A DNA stretch of 64,000 nt, from contig OZ240207.1 of the NCBI GenBank assembly GCA_965197415.1, positions 1,922,001 to 1,986,000 on the forward strand. The letters run 5' to 3'. The position numbers and the translations under genes are program-made. The DNA is from DAOUJI01 sp965197415 (GTDB lineage Bacteria > Chloroflexota > Dehalococcoidia > Lucifugimonadales > JAGWBF01). Positions 52,446 to 60,864 of this stretch are shown here, piece after piece. The first letter of the stretch is position 1, and each line of letters begins with the position of its first letter. The notes beneath the pieces were generated by a model. The model did no database searches. It worked only from the letters and a program-made list of their open reading frames with translations, and had not been told where the DNA came from.

Positions 52446-53669
52446 TCACGAGTTGGGCGTTGGAGTGGGCGTCACTGTGGGCGGCTGGGCGCCCATGAGA
52501 CTGGCAGGCGGAATCAAGTCGATGAGCCGGTCTCCCTCTTCAAGCAGGTCACGGTGGTCCATTCCCGGGGCCATCCAGTAGCGGATATGCCGCCCGTCTG
52601 CCTTGTGGATTATGACGGCGAATTTGTCGTCTCTCGTCACGTCTGGGGCCAAGTCGATTTCGAGTCCACCTCTGGGAGTCGCAGACGGCAGAGGCGCCTG
52701 CGGCGTCAATCCTTCGCTGTACCCAGGCGGGGTGGGAGTGGGCGTCCTAGGTGGACTAGTCGGCGTGTGGGGGGGCGGAGGAGACGGATGTGAATCTTCC
52801 GACCGTCCAGCCGTGAACACAAAACGCTGGCCTACACAGCCAGTTCTATAGTAGAGACGCTCAAAATGGCCGTAGTCCATCTGTCTCAGTTCTGCCGCGA
52901 CTCTTTGACCAATAGGCGTCTCGGCGTCCAACGTCCCTGTTCGCTCAAATTCGTCGTACCACTCCAAGAGCGCCTTGTGGAAACCGGAGATGTCCAGAGG
53001 CGGCGTCAGCTTTCCCCACTCGGTCCGCAGGTGTCGCCCGATGGTAGCCCTGTCAGCAAACCAGGGAATCGTCTGCACGATGTCGGCGCACCACTCAGCG
53101 TATTCGTCGATGCTCAAGGGTCCCTCGGAAGTCTCCCGTTCGGCCAGACGCGCCTTGACCTCCAGGTCGCGGGCGATGCTTGAAAAATCCTCCACAGACG
53201 AAACGCAACCTGTGGCCGACAACGGCTCACGTAAAGAGACTGGGAGACTAACCATTGATTCCAGCATGCCGTCATAGGCGTGCTGGAATGTCGCGCTGGG
53301 TCCCCTAGCCTCACCGTCAGCCGTGACAGGGTACCGGAAAAACGCGGTCCTGGCGTTGTGGAAGTCGCTTAACTCCGGCGGCGCCTTGAGAGTCAACCAT
53401 GAGTCCAGCCATGCCCGATACGCCTTGAGGTCAGTTGACATGATGAGGAAAGGTTCGGAGTCCATCAACTCGCCGCAGACCCTGGAGTATTCGTCGACCG
53501 ACAGAACACGCGCTTGAAAGGCGGTGGGAGTCGAGACCTGGCGAGGCGCCGGCGTCACGGCGGGACGGGACCGCATCTCAAGCGATTGAGGGGTTGGCGT
53601 CGCTTCCCCGACGCCGCAGGCCAGGGAAGTCAGCATAACCAGGGTGAGGGCGAATATAAATCTCACCAT
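52446..53669 (-). CDS. Lipoprotein with a duplicated domain
   Basis: A 407-residue lipoprotein: signal IFALTLVMLTSLACG with lipobox SLAC (about residue 18), a Thr/Pro/Ala linker, then two related helical domains. Repeat 1 begins LSVDEYSRVCGELMDSEPFL and repeat 2 LSIDEYAEWCADIVQTIPWF; both continue with a Trp-x-x-L-x-x-P-x-x-x-x-x-F-H pattern (TLKAPPELSDFHNARTAFF and KLTPPLDISGFHKALLEWYD). Each repeat holds one or two Cys, with further Cys at the ends, suggesting disulfides outside the cell. A long Pro/Thr/Ser tract follows (HPSPPPPHTPTSPPRTPTPT), then a short folded C-terminus. Function unknown. It may belong to a species-specific extracellular protein group. Confidence 0.75.
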   Translation of the reverse strand: MVRFIFALTLVMLTSLACGVGEATPTPQSLEMRSRPAVTPAPRQVSTPTAFQARVLSVDEYSRVCGELMDSEPFLIMSTDLKAYRAWLDSWLTLKAPPELSDFHNARTAFFRYPVTADGEARGPSATFQHAYDGMLESMVSLPVSLREPLSATGCVSSVEDFSSIARDLEVKARLAERETSEGPLSIDEYAEWCADIVQTIPWFADRATIGRHLRTEWGKLTPPLDISGFHKALLEWYDEFERTGTLDAETPIGQRVAAELRQMDYGHFERLYYRTGCVGQRFVFTAGRSEDSHPSPPPPHTPTSPPRTPTPTPPGYSEGLTPQAPLPSATPRGGLEIDLAPDVTRDDKFAVIIHKADGRHIRYWMAPGMDHRDLLEEGDRLIDLIPPASLMGAQPPTVTPTPTPNS

Positions 53670-53757
53670 CGGAACCCCTCAATTGGACCAGGCTGTTCCG
53701 TACCATAAGCCGTTGGGCCGAACTTCGGACTGATTCCCAACCCATACATGGACTGAA
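53670..53757. other. Short intergenic stretch before the decayed gene
   Basis: Nothing recognised between the lipoprotein start and the decayed minus-strand frame that ends at 53758. Confidence 0.4.
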
Positions 53758-54179
53758 TCAGCGTTCAGATATCGTAGCATAGACTCTTGGCTCGGACTTC
53801 GTTGACCTAGGCGCCCGCTCCAGCACGGGAGTTTCCGTTGGAACAGGTGTAGCCGGGTAACCGCCGCTCTCGGACAGAGAGTCCAAAGGCCTGGTCTCCG
53901 GGGTGGGAGTCTTGGTTGAATCAGATGGAGTCGAGCTGGCGCTTGGCGATTATGAGTAGAGAGACTTCCCCTCCCCTGCAGGAGTCTCCGTTGAATCATC
54001 CCGAATCCCTGAGTGAGAGTCACAGAATGGCGTACGTGTGGGTCCGATTCGGAAATCGACGCGCCGGATTCGATGAGGGCGATGCCGCCGAACACTACGG
54101 CGATATAGCCCGCAGGCTTGGCGTCGAGACCTGACGCCTCGAGGCTCAGCTTTAACACCGCTTCTAACCAGCCCCACAA
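53758..54179 (-). pseudogene. Decayed gene: membrane-anchored protein with Ser/Thr/Pro tail
   Basis: The minus-strand frame from 54179 reads MWGWLEAVLKLSLEASGLDA then PAGYIAVVFGGIALIES, a plausible helix plus membrane segment. Two later frames read as a Thr/Pro-rich tail: STETPAGEGKSLYS then a stop, and SPSASSTPSDSTKTPTPETR, PATPVPTETPVLERAPRS to a stop at 53758. The tail resembles the linkers of the local lipoproteins. I read this as one small gene broken by at least one frameshift and a stop; low certainty. Confidence 0.35.
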
Positions 54180-54254
54180 TTCGCTCCGCTCTGCGCGGCC
54201 TTCATCTGGAACACTTCAGAGGCTCCGACGCTGCTCTCCGCATCATTGTTTTTC

Positions 54255-54283
54255 TTGACTTGAAAGCCCCGCACAGGTACACT
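54255..54283 (+). promoter_or_regulatory. Sigma70-like promoter of the second DUF1800 module
   Basis: TTGACT (54255-54260), 17-base spacer, TACACT (54278-54283). About 125 bases separate it from the ATG at 54413. No leader hairpin comparable to that of module 1 is visible. Confidence 0.6.
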
Positions 54284-54412
54284 CCCCATGTCGCCGCAAG
54301 GGACAGGGATTGCCTATTCAGCCCTACGAAACGGCGTAATATGACCAGATTCAGGCGCCCTGAATAAGTCATCCAGGACAACGGCGTAAAGGCTGCCGAC
54401 AAAGGAGGCGCA

Positions 54413-55822
54413 ATGGCCGACCCGGAAATCGCCCAAATGGCGCATTTGATGCGGAGGGCCGGCTTCGGGGCGACCCGCGACGAGCTGGAGCGCCGGGTGG
54501 CCGTTGGCTACGAAGCAACTGTGGACGAACTCCTGGACCCGGACGGCCACGGCGTGCCCGAAATCGACGTGGACATGCTCTTCCGTACCTTCCCCTACAT
54601 AGAGAGCGGGGTTGGACCCCCGTCAGCCAGCAACCGCCACATGTTCTACCTGTGCAACAACCCGCGGCCCCTTCAGGAGAAGGTAGCGCTTCTCTGGCAC
54701 ATGGTGTTCGCCACCGGCAACGCCAAGCTGGACAACCCCAACGAGATGGCCCGCCAGATAAACATGTTCCGGGAGCTTGGCTTGGGCAGCTTCCAGACGC
54801 TTCTGTTGGAGCTGTCCAAAAACCCGGCCATGATTTACTGGTTGGACAACAACTACAACCACAAGGACCAGCCCAACGAGAACTGGGGAAGAGAGCTACT
54901 GGAACTCTTCGCAATGGGCCAGGGCAACTACACCGAACAGGACGTGTTCGAGTGCGCCAGGGCCTTCACCGGCTGGACCATTGCCCCCAAGCCGCCCACA
55001 GGAGGCGTTGGAGGCCGCTACATGTGGTACTTCAAGTACGATCCGGGCGACCACGACGACGGAGAGAAGGTGTTCCTGGGCCACAAGGGGCGGTTCAACG
55101 GCGAGGACGTGATTGACATCGTCGTGCGCCAGCCAGCCACGGCCCGCTTCATAGCCAGGCACATATACAACTTCTTCGTGGCCGACGAGGTGCAGGTGGC
55201 CGCGTGGCTGCACACCCCGCCCAAGGACCCGGTGGCGGTGAACATCATCGCCGATGCCTTCGTCTCCTCCGGCTACAATGTCGGCGACACACTGCGTGTG
55301 CTCTTCAACTCCGACTTCTTCAAAGAGTCGGCCTTCCAGAGAGTGAAGAGCCCGGCGGAGGTCATTGCGGGAACCATGCGGCTGGTGGGAGACTTCGTAT
55401 ACCCCAGGCCCGGCCTGGAGCAGGCGGGACTGGAGTCGTCCTACATGGGACAGTTCCTGTGCGACCCGCCCAGCGTGGAAGGGTGGCACTACGGGGCTGA
55501 GTGGATTGACAGCGGCGCGTTGGTGAAGCGCATCAACTTCTGCGCCGATGCTGTGTCCAACATCGAGTATCCAGGCATCCGGGACATCGTACAGCGCGTT
55601 GAGGCCATGGGCCCAATCTCACCCGAGGAGTTCGTGGACAACTGCCTGGACCTGCTTGGCCCGATAGATGTCGGCGACGCAACGCGGCAGGAGCTTCTGG
55701 TCATGGCGGACCAGGAGGGGAACCTGCGATGGGACACCGAGGAGGCCCGTGGCGCCTCAGCCCAAAGGGTTGGAGACATGCTGGCGCTGATAGCCTCCAC
55801 CAGGGAATACCAGTTCGGCTAG
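54413..55822 (+). CDS. DUF1800 family protein (module 2, copy A)
   Basis: A 469-residue DUF1800 protein: AHLMRRAGFGATRDELERR, NPRPLQEKVALLWHMVFATG, ENWGRELLELFAMGQGNYT, VRQPATARFIARHIYNFFVA, and PPSVEGWHYGAEWIDSG. It is a near twin of the next gene, with most differences conservative. No signal peptide. The ATG at 54413 follows AAAGGAGGCGCA. Unlike module 1 there is no DUF1501 gene; the second DUF1800 copy takes its place and the NHL protein follows. A role as a recurrent complex of DUF1800 with propeller partner is suggested by synteny only. Confidence 0.9.
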   Translation: MADPEIAQMAHLMRRAGFGATRDELERRVAVGYEATVDELLDPDGHGVPEIDVDMLFRTFPYIESGVGPPSASNRHMFYLCNNPRPLQEKVALLWHMVFATGNAKLDNPNEMARQINMFRELGLGSFQTLLLELSKNPAMIYWLDNNYNHKDQPNENWGRELLELFAMGQGNYTEQDVFECARAFTGWTIAPKPPTGGVGGRYMWYFKYDPGDHDDGEKVFLGHKGRFNGEDVIDIVVRQPATARFIARHIYNFFVADEVQVAAWLHTPPKDPVAVNIIADAFVSSGYNVGDTLRVLFNSDFFKESAFQRVKSPAEVIAGTMRLVGDFVYPRPGLEQAGLESSYMGQFLCDPPSVEGWHYGAEWIDSGALVKRINFCADAVSNIEYPGIRDIVQRVEAMGPISPEEFVDNCLDLLGPIDVGDATRQELLVMADQEGNLRWDTEEARGASAQRVGDMLALIASTREYQFG

Positions 55823-55884
55823 ACCCTGGCTGACTTAGCCGGAAACATACGGCCCAACGCCCTTAACAGACGAAGGAGGCGGCA

Positions 55885-57291
55885 ATGGCGGACCAAGATA
55901 TCGCCCTGATGGCGCATCTGATGCGGAGGGCTGGCTTCGGAGAGACCCGTGACGAGTTGGAGCGGCGGGTGGCCTTGGGCTACGAAGCTACGGTGGAGGA
56001 GCTTCTGGACCCGGCGGGCCACGGCGTGCCCGAAATCGACGTGGACATGCTCTTCCGTACCTTCCCCTACATAGAAAGCGGCACCGGCCCGCCCTCGGCC
56101 AGCAACCGCCACATGTTCTACCTGTGCAACAACCCGAGGCCACTCGAAGAGAAGATAGCGTTGCTTTGGCACATGGTGTTCGCCACAGGCAACGCAAAGC
56201 TTAACAACCCCAACGAGTTGGCCCGTCAGATGAACATGTTCCGCGACCTGGGACTCGGCAGCTTCCATACGCTGCTGGTTGAATTGGCCAAGAACCCGGC
56301 CATGATTTACTGGTTGGACAACAACGAGAACCACAAAACCCAGCCCAACGAGAACTGGGGACGGGAGCTATTGGAGCTCTTCTCCATGGGCCAGGGCAAC
56401 TACACCGAGCAGGATGTGTTCGAGTGTTCCCGGGCATTCACGGGCTGGACTCTGAAGCCCAAGCCGCCTTCCGGCATCGGCGGACGGTATATGTGGTACT
56501 TCAAGTACGATCCGGACGACCACGACGACGGCGAAAAGGTGTTCCTGGGCCACAAGGGAAGGTTCAACGGCGAGGACGTACTTGACATAATCGTGCGCCA
56601 GCCGGCCACGGCCAGATTCATAGCCCGGCACCTCTACAACTTCTTCGTTGCAGACGAGGTCCAGGTCCCCTCGTGGTTACACACACCGCCGCGAGACCCG
56701 GTGGCGGTGAACATCATCGCTGACGCTTTCGTTTCCTCCGGCTACATGATCAACGACACACTGCGTGTCCTCTTCAACTCCGACTTCTTCAAGGAGTCGG
56801 CGTTCCAGAGGGTCAAGAGCCCGGCGGAGGTGATCGCTGGGACCATGAGGCTGGTGGGCGACATGGTGTACCCCAGGCCCGGCCTGGAGCAGGCGGGACT
56901 GGAAGCCTCCTACATGGGACAGTTCCTGTGCGACCCGCCCAGCGTCGAAGGCTGGCACTACGGGGCCGAATGGATAGACAGCGGCGCGCTGGTGAAGCGC
57001 ATCAACTTCTGCGCCGACGCCGTCGCCAACATCGAATATCCCGGCATCCAGGCCATTGTGGAGAGGGTCGAAGCAATGGGCTCCATCTCAGCCGAGAAGC
57101 TTGTGGACAGCTGCCTGGACCTGATTGGCCCGGTGGAAGTCGAAGAGGCGACTCGGACCGAGCTTCTGGTAATGGCGGAGCATGAAGGGGACGTAAGATG
57201 GGACACGGATGAGGCCAGAGGCGCATCAGCCCAGAGGGTCGGTGACATGCTGGCGCTGATAGCCTCCACCAGGGAGTACCAGTTCGGTTAA
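55885..57291 (+). CDS. DUF1800 family protein (module 2, copy B)
   Basis: A 468-residue tandem duplicate of the preceding gene; about nine of ten residues are the same by eye, with differences clustered in the loop after residue 150 and near the C-terminus. Same signatures, including GRELLELFSMGQGNYTEQDV and RVKSPAEVIAGTMRLVGDMV. The ATG at 55885 follows AAGGAGGCGGC, the same context as copy A, so the upstream region was duplicated too. A gap of 62 bases separates the copies. The high similarity at the DNA level indicates a recent event or gene conversion. Confidence 0.9.
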   Translation: MADQDIALMAHLMRRAGFGETRDELERRVALGYEATVEELLDPAGHGVPEIDVDMLFRTFPYIESGTGPPSASNRHMFYLCNNPRPLEEKIALLWHMVFATGNAKLNNPNELARQMNMFRDLGLGSFHTLLVELAKNPAMIYWLDNNENHKTQPNENWGRELLELFSMGQGNYTEQDVFECSRAFTGWTLKPKPPSGIGGRYMWYFKYDPDDHDDGEKVFLGHKGRFNGEDVLDIIVRQPATARFIARHLYNFFVADEVQVPSWLHTPPRDPVAVNIIADAFVSSGYMINDTLRVLFNSDFFKESAFQRVKSPAEVIAGTMRLVGDMVYPRPGLEQAGLEASYMGQFLCDPPSVEGWHYGAEWIDSGALVKRINFCADAVANIEYPGIQAIVERVEAMGSISAEKLVDSCLDLIGPVEVEEATRTELLVMAEHEGDVRWDTDEARGASAQRVGDMLALIASTREYQFG

Positions 57292-57357
57292 GTCCTGGGC
57301 TGTGCCCAAACGAATGGCTAAATGGACAACAACGTAGCTTAGGCCAAAGGGGGCGGA

Positions 57358-58497
57358 ATGGAATCCCAGTATATAGATGGCCGGATTTTCAACTACTACA
57401 ATTGCCTTGGCGGCACGGCGCTGGCGGGAAAGGGGTTTTTCTTCCCATCGGACTTTGCCCTTGGCTCCAACGGGAGCCTGTACGTTCTGAACAAGGCGAT
57501 TGAGTTCAACCCGTCCATGGGCATATCCAAGGTGACGATGGACAATGAGTTCATCTGGGAGGACCGAGGGCTGAACTACATCATGCACAGAGGGCCGTTG
57601 CCCAGCGCGGTTGGACTGGACAGCCAGGAAAATGTATACATCGCTGACGAGTTCACCAACCAGATATACGTATACGACAGCGAAGGCAACACTCTGGACA
57701 CCTGGAGGCCCGGAGCCAACCCGTCCGCCAACGGCATCTCCACCAGAACTCTGGTGCACAGGTCGCCCATGAGCCGCCTCCTGCAGCACGAATACTCCAA
57801 CAAGGAAGGCGTCTCCTTCGACCTGTACCTGAGGAAGGTGGGGGCGCGGGACTCCTCAGGCGACGGCGAGCTTAACGGCCCGATGAGCATATACTTCGAC
57901 GACAACGACAACATGTACGTCTCCGACAGCTTCAACCACCGCATCCAGGTGTTTGCGAAGGACGGTACCTACCTGCGTCAGTTCGGCGAGTACGGTGACG
58001 GAGACGGCCAATTCAACCTGCCCTGGGGCATCGACATGGACACGGAAGGGTGCATCTACGTGGCCGACTGGAAGAACAGCCGGGTCCAGAAGTTCTCAAA
58101 CGAGGGGAAGTACCTAGCCACCTTTGGAGGCCCAGGGTCTGGTGAGGGAGAGCTGACCAAGCCATCCAGCGTCGCCGTGGACAAGGACGGCGACGTGTAC
58201 GTAGCCGACTGGGGCGCCAACCGGGTCAGGATTTACGACTCCGAGGGGACCCACCTGCTCACCCTGGCCGGTGACGCCGACCAGCTTCCTCCCTGGCAGC
58301 AGGACAGGGTGGACTCCAACCTGGACACCAAGCGAGCGCGAATGAGGGCCGACCTGTCCACTGAAAAGATCCTCAAACGGCCCATATCCATCCGCCTGGA
58401 CGACGAAGGCAGGATTCTGGTCCTGGAGGCCGTGGCCAACCGGATTCAGGTCTACGCCAAAGAACGAGACTGGGTAGACCCGCCGTTCAACTTGTAG
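57358..58497 (+). CDS. NHL-repeat beta-propeller protein (module 2)
   Basis: A 379-residue NHL protein: FFPSDFALGSNGSLYVLNKA, LPSAVGLDSQENVYIADEFT, GPMSIYFDDNDNMYVSDSFN, LPWGIDMDTEGCIYVADWKN and KPSSVAVDKDGDVYVADWGA are successive blades. The C-terminus (RPISIRLDDEGRILVLEAVA, then IQVYAKERDWVDPPFNL) resembles that of the module 1 NHL protein, which supports homologous roles. No signal peptide. The ATG at 57358 follows AAAGGGGGCGGA. It ends the operon; the terminator is at 58531-58568. Confidence 0.88.
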   Translation: MESQYIDGRIFNYYNCLGGTALAGKGFFFPSDFALGSNGSLYVLNKAIEFNPSMGISKVTMDNEFIWEDRGLNYIMHRGPLPSAVGLDSQENVYIADEFTNQIYVYDSEGNTLDTWRPGANPSANGISTRTLVHRSPMSRLLQHEYSNKEGVSFDLYLRKVGARDSSGDGELNGPMSIYFDDNDNMYVSDSFNHRIQVFAKDGTYLRQFGEYGDGDGQFNLPWGIDMDTEGCIYVADWKNSRVQKFSNEGKYLATFGGPGSGEGELTKPSSVAVDKDGDVYVADWGANRVRIYDSEGTHLLTLAGDADQLPPWQQDRVDSNLDTKRARMRADLSTEKILKRPISIRLDDEGRILVLEAVANRIQVYAKERDWVDPPFNL

Positions 58498-58530
58498 GGC
58501 GGGTCTCCGACCTGAGGTGAAGAGTTACGG

Positions 58531-58568
58531 AAGCCCTGGGCAGTCCGCCAGGGCTTCCGCCGTTTTAT
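58531..58568 (+). terminator. Terminator of the second DUF1800 module
   Basis: GGAAGCCCTGG-GCAGTCCG-CCAGGGCTTCC forms an 11-bp stem, followed by GCCGTTTTA. It lies 33 bases after the NHL stop. Confidence 0.75.
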
Positions 58569-58671
58569 AGCTCTTCGATGACCTTGGAAACACCGGGAGC
58601 GTTGAGGAGTTGACGATGTCTCCCGAAGTCGTCCACTGCGACGCCCAGCTCTACTAGGAGAGGAGATACCA

Positions 58672-59568
58672 GTGCAGATAGGAACGTCCTTACCGATCAC
58701 CGAGTTCGGCCCGGACCTCAACGCCGTTAGAGACTTTGCGCAGGCCGCTGACGACATGGGGTACAAGGTCTTGAGCATGTTGGACCACGTGCTAGGAGCC
58801 GACCCTCAGTACCACCCTGAGGTCGCCAACTTCTACTACACCCACGAGAGCTACATCCACGAGCCCTTCACCCTTATGGGGTATCTGGCCGCCATCACCA
58901 ACAACATCACCATGGGCACCAGCATCATGATTCTGGCGCAGCGTCAAACTTCCCTGGTGGCCAAGCAGGCGGCGGAAGTGGACGTTCTCAGCGGAGGCAG
59001 GATCCGGTTGGGGATTGGCGTCGGGTGGAACCCGGTGGAATACGAGGCGTTGGGCGAGGACTTCCACACCCGTGGCAGGAAGTTCGAGGAGCAAATCGAG
59101 GTCCTGCGCCTGCTGTGGACCCAGGAGAAGGTAAATTACGAAGGCCGCTTCCACACGATAACCGAGGCCGGCATCAACCCCTTGCCGGTGCAGAGGCCCA
59201 TTCCTCTCTGGATAGGCCAGGGAAATCCCCACAACCCGGTCCCGAGGGAGCACATCCTACGGCGCATCGGACGCATGGCCGACGGCATGTTCCCCTTGTT
59301 TCCCCCTGACGACGCAGGGCGGGAGGTCATAGACAGGGTCAAGGGGTATGCGAAGGAAGCCGGACGAGACCCGGACGCTTTAGGCGTACAAGGCCGTGTG
59401 GTCATGTCCCGTGGGTCTAACGCCGAGGACTGGATAGCCTCAATGAAGCAATGGGAAGGCGTCGGGGCCACGTACATATCCGTAGGGACCGGAGGTTTGG
59501 GGTTCGAGTCGCCTCAGGAGCACATAGACGCAATCCGGCGCTTCAAAGACGAAGTAGGGCTGGACTAG
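58672..59568 (+). CDS. LLM-class F420/flavin-dependent oxidoreductase
   Basis: A 298-residue luciferase-like protein. Seen: GTSLPITEFGPDLNAVRDFA, MGYKVLSMLDHVLGADP, ITMGTSIMILAQRQTSLVAK, LSGGRIRLGIGVGWNPVEYE and FHTITEAGINPLPVQRPIPL. The family acts on small organic compounds with F420 or FMN; the substrate is not known. The start is GTG at 58672 with AGGAGATACC upstream. This is the third LLM-type enzyme in the window; each has a different length class, so they are not recent duplicates. It stands alone, followed by convergent cupin genes. Confidence 0.9.
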   Translation: MQIGTSLPITEFGPDLNAVRDFAQAADDMGYKVLSMLDHVLGADPQYHPEVANFYYTHESYIHEPFTLMGYLAAITNNITMGTSIMILAQRQTSLVAKQAAEVDVLSGGRIRLGIGVGWNPVEYEALGEDFHTRGRKFEEQIEVLRLLWTQEKVNYEGRFHTITEAGINPLPVQRPIPLWIGQGNPHNPVPREHILRRIGRMADGMFPLFPPDDAGREVIDRVKGYAKEAGRDPDALGVQGRVVMSRGSNAEDWIASMKQWEGVGATYISVGTGGLGFESPQEHIDAIRRFKDEVGLD

Positions 59569-59662
59569 AGTCGGGCAGCGGTCACTAGCCTTAATGACTA
59601 CTAGCTTACCCTCGACATGACGGTTGCAAGCCTCTTCCCCATCAAGGAGCCCCTCGCGTAAC

Positions 59663-59698
59663 TCCCCCTCTCCCAATGGGAGAGGGTTGGGGTGAGAG
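59663..59698 (+). repeat. Dispersed G/C-palindrome intergenic element, copy 4
   Basis: CCCCCTCTCCCAATGGGAGAG then GGTTGGGGTGAGAG, the clearest of the four copies; palindrome plus G-rich tail, between convergent genes. Confidence 0.6.
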
Positions 59699-59722
59699 TT
59701 GTCTCCGAACCATACAAGGAAA

Positions 59723-59753
59723 CCCCGGATACCGGCTTTCGCCGGTAGGACAG
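59723..59753. repeat. Short intergenic palindromic repeat, diverged copy 3
   Basis: CCCCGGATACCGGCTTTCG then CCGGTAGGACAG keeps the CCGG-CTTTCG-CCGG core of the elements at 1015 and 3087, next to the fourth G/C-palindrome element. Confidence 0.4.
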
Positions 59754-59771
59754 AGATTAGCAAAAAGCGCT

Positions 59772-60107
59772 CTACCCCAGAGGGATGGCCAGCGTCACCC
59801 GGTCTTCTTCCCCTACACCTTTGAAGATATGGCCGTGGCCGGTTACGTCCTCGGCCACTATCACGTCGCCCCGGTTTACCTGCCTGGTGCTGCCATCGGC
59901 CACTTCGAGTTCAACCTCGCCTGACAGCAGGGTTACGTACTGGCGGCGGGGAGCGGTGTGGTAGTCAACAACCACCTTGGCGGGCCCCTGACGCAGAGTG
60001 ATGGCTCCCTCGCCGGGTTTCTCGACCAACTTTTCCAACTGTTCGATTGTCAGGTCTTCAAAATGGGACTCGCCATCGTCGCCGGAGTAGATTCGTATTA
60101 CGTTCAA
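59772..60107 (-). CDS. Small cupin-fold protein (copy 1)
   Basis: A 111-residue single-domain cupin: NVIRIYSGDDGESHFEDLTI, VVDYHTAPRRQYVTLLSGEV, ELEVADGSTRQVNRGDVIVA and EDVTGHGHIF cover the two conserved cupin motifs. Of the metal-ligand residues, the His in YHTAPRRQ and the C-terminal His in GHGHIF remain. The function is open (dioxygenase, isomerase or binding protein). The start is TTG at 60107 behind GGAGG; the frame extends further to 60170 without a ribosome-binding site. Confidence 0.75.
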   Translation of the reverse strand: MNVIRIYSGDDGESHFEDLTIEQLEKLVEKPGEGAITLRQGPAKVVVDYHTAPRRQYVTLLSGEVELEVADGSTRQVNRGDVIVAEDVTGHGHIFKGVGEEDRVTLAIPLG

Positions 60108-60274
60108 CGGAGCCTCCAATTCAAGGTGGTGATTTCTGTGACAGCCACAACGGGCACACTTACACTGCAAGGACTCGTTGGCTCGTGCTGTACATACCCG
60201 GAAGGCGGCTGTACGTCCGCCTTACGAGTTAGATGGTTCCCTATAGTGCGAGTGCGCGCTGAGCGCGTTTCCTG

Positions 60275-60724
60275 CTAAAGCCCGGTGTTGGCTGCTGCGG
60301 CCCTGGCTGCGGCGCCCTCGTCCATTATTTCCTGGATGTGCGTGGGAACCTCGCCCACTATCTCTATCCCCGGCTCACCGCCGGGCAGCTGGGCGCCCAC
60401 TCGCAGGATTTCCAACGGCTCATCGCCCAAGCTCTCAAAGGAGTACACCAACCCCCGGGGGATCAGCGCTCCTTCGTACTGGCCCAGGTCCGCGATGATG
60501 ACGCCGCCTTCGCCGAAGAACCGGCACCGGCCGTTCATCACCATGAAGAAGCCGTCGTCGCTCTTGTGCCGGTGGAGCATGTTCTCTCCGCCCTCTGTCA
60601 CCAACTGGGCTGTTGCCCTGATGAGGTCGGTCCGGGCAAGGTTGATTATCTTCTTGGGCTTGCCCGGAGTCAGTTCAGGCTTTTCGTATTTAAATATTAT
60701 GGCTTCCTGGTTGTTTTCGCTCAT
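60275..60724 (-). CDS. Cupin-fold protein (copy 2)
   Basis: A 149-residue cupin: ENMLHRHKSDDGFFMVMNGR holds motif 1 (His, His, with D-D-G in place of Glu), RCRFFGEGGVIIADLGQYEG joins to motif 2, GALIPRGLVYSFESLGDEPL. It lies upstream of the first cupin gene on the same strand, with 167 bases between them. Metal site partly conserved. Function unknown. The C-terminal 30 residues form a helical tail not needed for the fold. Start ATG at 60724. Confidence 0.78.
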   Translation of the reverse strand: MSENNQEAIIFKYEKPELTPGKPKKIINLARTDLIRATAQLVTEGGENMLHRHKSDDGFFMVMNGRCRFFGEGGVIIADLGQYEGALIPRGLVYSFESLGDEPLEILRVGAQLPGGEPGIEIVGEVPTHIQEIMDEGAAARAAAANTGL

Positions 60725-60777
60725 TGCACGACCCCTTCCATACGTGGATAGACCAACATCCGATAATCCGATAAACG

Positions 60778-60822
60778 AAGGAGTCCCAACAGATTCCGGG
60801 TTCTCTTCTGTTGGGACTCCTT
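60778..60822. terminator. Long-stem terminator after the peptide-binding protein gene
   Basis: AAGGAGTCCCAACAG pairs perfectly over 15 bases with CTGTTGGGACTCCTT, loop of 15 bases. On the minus strand CGTTT follows. It lies between the binding-protein gene and the cupin genes. Confidence 0.75.
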
Positions 60823-60864
60823 TAATGCGTGTACTGTTCGCTTGCCGCGATTGGAGCTCCTATT

